From assembly GCA_964461995.1 (NCBI GenBank), contig CAYWXL010000058.1, positions 1 through 26,087 on the forward strand: 26,087 nucleotides of DNA, written 5' to 3'. A model generated the notes under the pieces. That model was not told the origin of the DNA. It ran no database searches and saw only the letters and a list, made by a program, of their open reading frames with translations. The position numbers and the translations under genes are program-made. This document shows positions 23,227 to 26,087 of this stretch, piece by piece. Within the stretch, counting starts at the first letter, position 1; the number at the start of each line of letters is the position of its first letter. This stretch comes from JALSRK01 sp964461995. GTDB lineage: Bacteria; Acidobacteriota; Terriglobia; Bryobacterales; Bryobacteraceae.

Positions 23227-24438
23227 ATGGCGGAATGGGTCCTCAAGTACGCTGATCCTCGCGGGGAGGTCCGCCAGCAGGTGGCTGAGGCGGACTCGGC
23301 CCAGGAACTCAAGGATAAGTACACCCGCCAGGGCTATCTCGTCTACTGGGTGAAGCCGAAGACCGAGCTGGCCGGTCTCACGCAGCGCGTCGGCTCGAGC
23401 CGCAAGAAGATCAACCAGGAGAAGTTCCTGATCTTCAACCAGCAGTTTGTCACGCTGATCAAAGCCGGCCTTCCCATCCTGAAATCCCTCGACCTGCTGG
23501 CCGAGCGGCTCACGGATCCCAAACTGGGCCGCTACATCAAGGCGGTGCGTGACGAGGTGAAAACGGGCTCGAGCCTTTCGGACGCCTTCGCCGCCCAGGG
23601 AGTCTTCCCGCCGATCTACGTCACTTCGATCATGGCGGGGGAAAAGAGCGGCGCCCTGGCCGAAGTCCTTGAGCGCTTCATCCAGTACCAGAGATTAGCC
23701 CTCGCGGTCCGCAAGAAGGTCTTGCTGTCGTTGCTCTACCCTTCGCTGTTGATCGGGTTGACGATCCTGCTGATCGTTTTCCTGGTCACCTACGTGGTAC
23801 CGAACTTCGCCCAGCTTTACGAAAGCATGGAGGCGGACCTGCCCGTGGCCACCCAAGTGCTTATCGCTGTAGGCACCACCGCGCGGAACTATATCTTGGC
23901 CGGCGTGGGACTGCTGGTCGCCGCTGTGGTCGCCTTCCGGATCTGGTCCCGCGGCGAGGCGGCCCAGGAGAAGATCGACCGGACGAAGGTCCGCACGCCG
24001 GTGCTCGGCGACATCTGGACGAAATATCAGGTGGCCCAGCTCTCCCGTGTCCTCAGCACCCTGCTGATGGGCGGCATCCCGCTCGTCCAGGCGCTCGAGA
24101 CCGCCGGGAAATCACTGGGGTCCAGCTTACTGCGCAAGGCGATGGAGCAGGCGCGGAAGCTGGTGCGCGAAGGGCAGAGCCTGTCGGCCTCGTTCCAGGC
24201 GACGGGTCTGTTTCCCGAACTCTCCATCGACATGATCGAGGTAGGCGAGTCCACCGGCGCTTTGCCGCAGATGCTCAACAGCGTGGCCGAATTCTACGAG
24301 GACGACGTCCAGACGCGCATGCAGGCCGCCCTGTCGCTGATCGAGCCGGCGATCATGATCTTCATGGGCATCTTCGTGGCGTTCGTCCTGGTGGCGCTCT
24401 ATCTGCCAATCTTTTCGCTCGCCGACACATTGCGATGA
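23227..24438 (+). CDS. Type II secretion/type IV pilus inner-membrane platform protein (GspF/PilC family)
   Basis: A 403-residue protein with the usual N-terminal cytoplasmic segment (VLKYADPRGEVRQQ) and two repeated T2SSF domains (about 65-185 and 268-390). Each carries the pattern QFVTLIKAGLPILKSLDLLAERL / QLSRVLSTLLMGGIPLVQALETAGK followed by SG-type glycine motifs (MAGEKSGALAEVLERF and EVGESTGALPQML). Three membrane segments lie near 165-195, 215-235 and 370-395. It works with the following ATPase to assemble or retract a pilus or pseudopilus. Pilus and type II versions cannot be separated here because no pilin or secretin is in view. The stop-to-start gap to lolA is 3 bases, and to the ATPase 33 bases. 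Confidence 0.93.
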   Translation: MAEWVLKYADPRGEVRQQVAEADSAQELKDKYTRQGYLVYWVKPKTELAGLTQRVGSSRKKINQEKFLIFNQQFVTLIKAGLPILKSLDLLAERLTDPKLGRYIKAVRDEVKTGSSLSDAFAAQGVFPPIYVTSIMAGEKSGALAEVLERFIQYQRLALAVRKKVLLSLLYPSLLIGLTILLIVFLVTYVVPNFAQLYESMEADLPVATQVLIAVGTTARNYILAGVGLLVAAVVAFRIWSRGEAAQEKIDRTKVRTPVLGDIWTKYQVAQLSRVLSTLLMGGIPLVQALETAGKSLGSSLLRKAMEQARKLVREGQSLSASFQATGLFPELSIDMIEVGESTGALPQMLNSVAEFYEDDVQTRMQAALSLIEPAIMIFMGIFVAFVLVALYLPIFSLADTLR

Positions 24439-24471
24439 GGAAACGCCGAAACAGCAAGGGAGGAGTCAGCC

Positions 24472-26087
24472 ATGGCTGAAGAGATCAAACAACCGGGGAC
24501 CGAGGAGGAGGTCGAGGAAGCGCGGGCGCTCGCCAGACGCTACCGCTGCGAGTTCGTCGATCTGCGCGAGACGCGCATCGACCACGACTTGTTCACTTCG
24601 ATTCCGGTGGACCTGATGTTCCGCTACAACTTCGTCCCGCTGAAGGCCGACAACGGGACGCTGGAGATCGCCCTCGCCGACCCCCGCAACTTGAACCTCA
24701 TCGACGAGCTTTCCATCCTGCTGCAAAAGCGGCTCCGAGTCCGCGTCGCCACGCTCTCGCAGATCTCCGACCTGCTGAAGAAGACCGAGCAGTCCCAGCG
24801 CGTCCTCGAGGAGGTCACCGAGGGCTTCACGCTCGACGTCGTCGCCGAGGAAGATAGCCAGGACGAGACGCTCTCGATCGAAAAGCTGACCGCCGGGGAC
24901 ACCGATATCGCCCCGGTCATCAAGCTCGTGGATACGACGATCTTTAACGCCCTCGAGCGCCGCGCCAGCGACATCCACATCGAGACCCGCGACCAGGAGG
25001 TCGCTATCAAGTACCGCATCGACGGCGTGCTCCACTACGCCATGCCGCCCATCGCCAAAGACTGGCACTCGACCATCATCTCCCGCATCAAGGTGATGAG
25101 CGAGCTCGACATCGCCGAGCGCCGCATCCCTCAGGACGGCCGCTTCCGCGTCCGCTACAAGGGCCGCTTGATCGACTTCCGCGTCTCCATCATGCCGACG
25201 ATCTACGGCGAAGACGCCGTGTTGCGCGTTCTGGACAAGGAGTCGATGAGCGAGAAGTTCAAGTCGCTGAACCTCGACGTGGTCGGCTTCTCCGAGGAGG
25301 ATCTCGCCAAGTTCCGTCGCTATATCAAGGAGCCCTACGGCATGGTGCTCGTGACCGGCCCGACGGGCTCGGGCAAGACGACCACCCTCTACGCCGCTCT
25401 CAGCGAGATCCAGAACGACGAGGACAAGATCATCACCATCGAGGACCCGGTCGAGTACCAGATCAAGGGCATCACCCAGATCCCGGTGAACGAGAAGAAG
25501 GGGCTCACCTTCGCCCGGGGGCTGCGCTCGATCCTGCGGCACGATCCGGACAAGATCATGGTCGGCGAGATCCGCGATCAGGAGACGGCCCAGATCGCCA
25601 TCAACGCGGCCCTCACTGGCCACCTGGTCTTCACCACCGTCCACGCCAACAACGTCCTCGACGTTTTGGGTCGGTTCTTGAACATGGGCGTCGAGCCGTA
25701 CAACTTCGTCTCCGCCTTGAACTGCATCCTGGCCCAGCGCCTCGTACGGGTGATCTGCCCCCACTGCAAGCGCCCGGTCGAATATCCGGAGGACTATCTC
25801 GTCGAGAGTGGGCTCGATCCCGCCGAATGGCGCCGGATCACTCTCTACGAAGGCGCCGGCTGCTTCGAGTGTGGCGGCACCGGCTTCCGTGGCCGGACGG
25901 CGATCCACGAGCTGCTCGATTTGAGCGAGCGCATCCGCGAGATGATCCTCGACCGCCGGCCGAGCTCCGAGATTAAGCGCCAGGCCCGTGACGAGGGCAT
26001 GCGGTTCCTGCGCGAGTCGGCCCTGGACAAAGTCAAGGCCGGTATCACTACCCTGCGGGAGATCAACAAGGTGACGTTCGTCGAGGT
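24472..26087 (+). CDS. GspE/PilB-family secretion ATPase, cut by window end
   Basis: 538 complete codons without a stop, running off the window. The N-terminal MshEN/T2SSE-N domain (about 10-110: RRYRCEFVDLRE, PLKADNGTLEIALADPRN) is followed by the secretion ATPase. Walker A GPTGSGKT has Lys302, the Asp-box region includes RASDIHIE, the Walker B-like IMVGEIRD has Glu366, the His-box is TTVHANN, and a tetracysteine zinc site is formed by Cys429/Cys432 (CPHC) and Cys464/Cys467 (CFEC). It powers pilus or pseudopilus extension together with the adjacent platform protein. The ATG at 24472 has an excellent Shine-Dalgarno (GGAGG at 24459-24463). Only the last few residues are probably missing, since sequence is already past the conserved C-terminal region. 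Confidence 0.95.
   Translation, partial: MAEEIKQPGTEEEVEEARALARRYRCEFVDLRETRIDHDLFTSIPVDLMFRYNFVPLKADNGTLEIALADPRNLNLIDELSILLQKRLRVRVATLSQISDLLKKTEQSQRVLEEVTEGFTLDVVAEEDSQDETLSIEKLTAGDTDIAPVIKLVDTTIFNALERRASDIHIETRDQEVAIKYRIDGVLHYAMPPIAKDWHSTIISRIKVMSELDIAERRIPQDGRFRVRYKGRLIDFRVSIMPTIYGEDAVLRVLDKESMSEKFKSLNLDVVGFSEEDLAKFRRYIKEPYGMVLVTGPTGSGKTTTLYAALSEIQNDEDKIITIEDPVEYQIKGITQIPVNEKKGLTFARGLRSILRHDPDKIMVGEIRDQETAQIAINAALTGHLVFTTVHANNVLDVLGRFLNMGVEPYNFVSALNCILAQRLVRVICPHCKRPVEYPEDYLVESGLDPAEWRRITLYEGAGCFECGGTGFRGRTAIHELLDLSERIREMILDRRPSSEIKRQARDEGMRFLRESALDKVKAGITTLREINKVTFVE

Overview
The window is a GC-rich, densely packed chromosomal segment from a Gram-negative bacterium. LolA and type II/type IV pilus-family secretion genes point to an outer membrane. 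Tat-exported Gfo/Idh/MocA and TIM-barrel sugar enzymes, a secreted GH78 rhamnosidase, a sulfatase and conserved secreted proteins of unknown function suggest an Acidobacteriota lineage such as Solibacter/Bryobacter. That placement is inferred from gene content and style, not from a marker phylogeny. I see no rRNA, tRNA, CRISPR array, insertion sequence or phage gene.

Layout. 1-8.9 kb is a carbohydrate-oriented region: a Tat-exported Gfo/Idh/MocA oxidoreductase (+), fabD and rhamnulokinase (-), a divergent alpha-L-rhamnosidase (+) behind a perfect 16-bp palindrome, then a 367-bp gene-free stretch. That stretch carries a near-consensus sigma-54 promoter and four consecutive hairpins, three of them with C-rich loops. 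It is followed by a short c-type cytochrome and a sulfatase (+). 8.9-11.1 kb is a minus-strand RiPP/metallophore cassette of the bufferin type: a Tat-signal, 12-cysteine repeat precursor, a DUF692 (MNIO) enzyme and a DUF2063 partner. 11.2-15.0 kb holds minus-strand genes for a polytopic membrane protein, an MFS transporter, a VOC protein and a secreted protein. 15.1-17.4 kb holds a degenerate sensor-like protein and a HAD phosphatase. 17.6-18.4 kb is htpX (+). 18.5-22.4 kb (-) has two exported proteins, gatB and a Tat-exported sugar isomerase/epimerase-like protein. 22.5 kb to the end (+) is lolA, a GspF/PilC-type membrane protein and a GspE/PilB-type ATPase cut by the window edge.

How the parts work together. 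Rhamnosidase and rhamnulokinase would release and phosphorylate L-rhamnose, and the nearby sulfatase raises the possibility of sulfated glycans. In the bufferin-like cassette the MNIO enzyme and its partner probably modify cysteines of the exported precursor so that it binds metal, most likely copper. A TTTACA-CA-TGTAAA dyad upstream resembles BlaI/CopY-type operators. lolA and the two secretion genes serve envelope biogenesis and export.

The two things most worth following up are the sigma-54-linked multi-hairpin element at 6880-7096 and the duplicated-repeat bufferin-like operon with its candidate operator.
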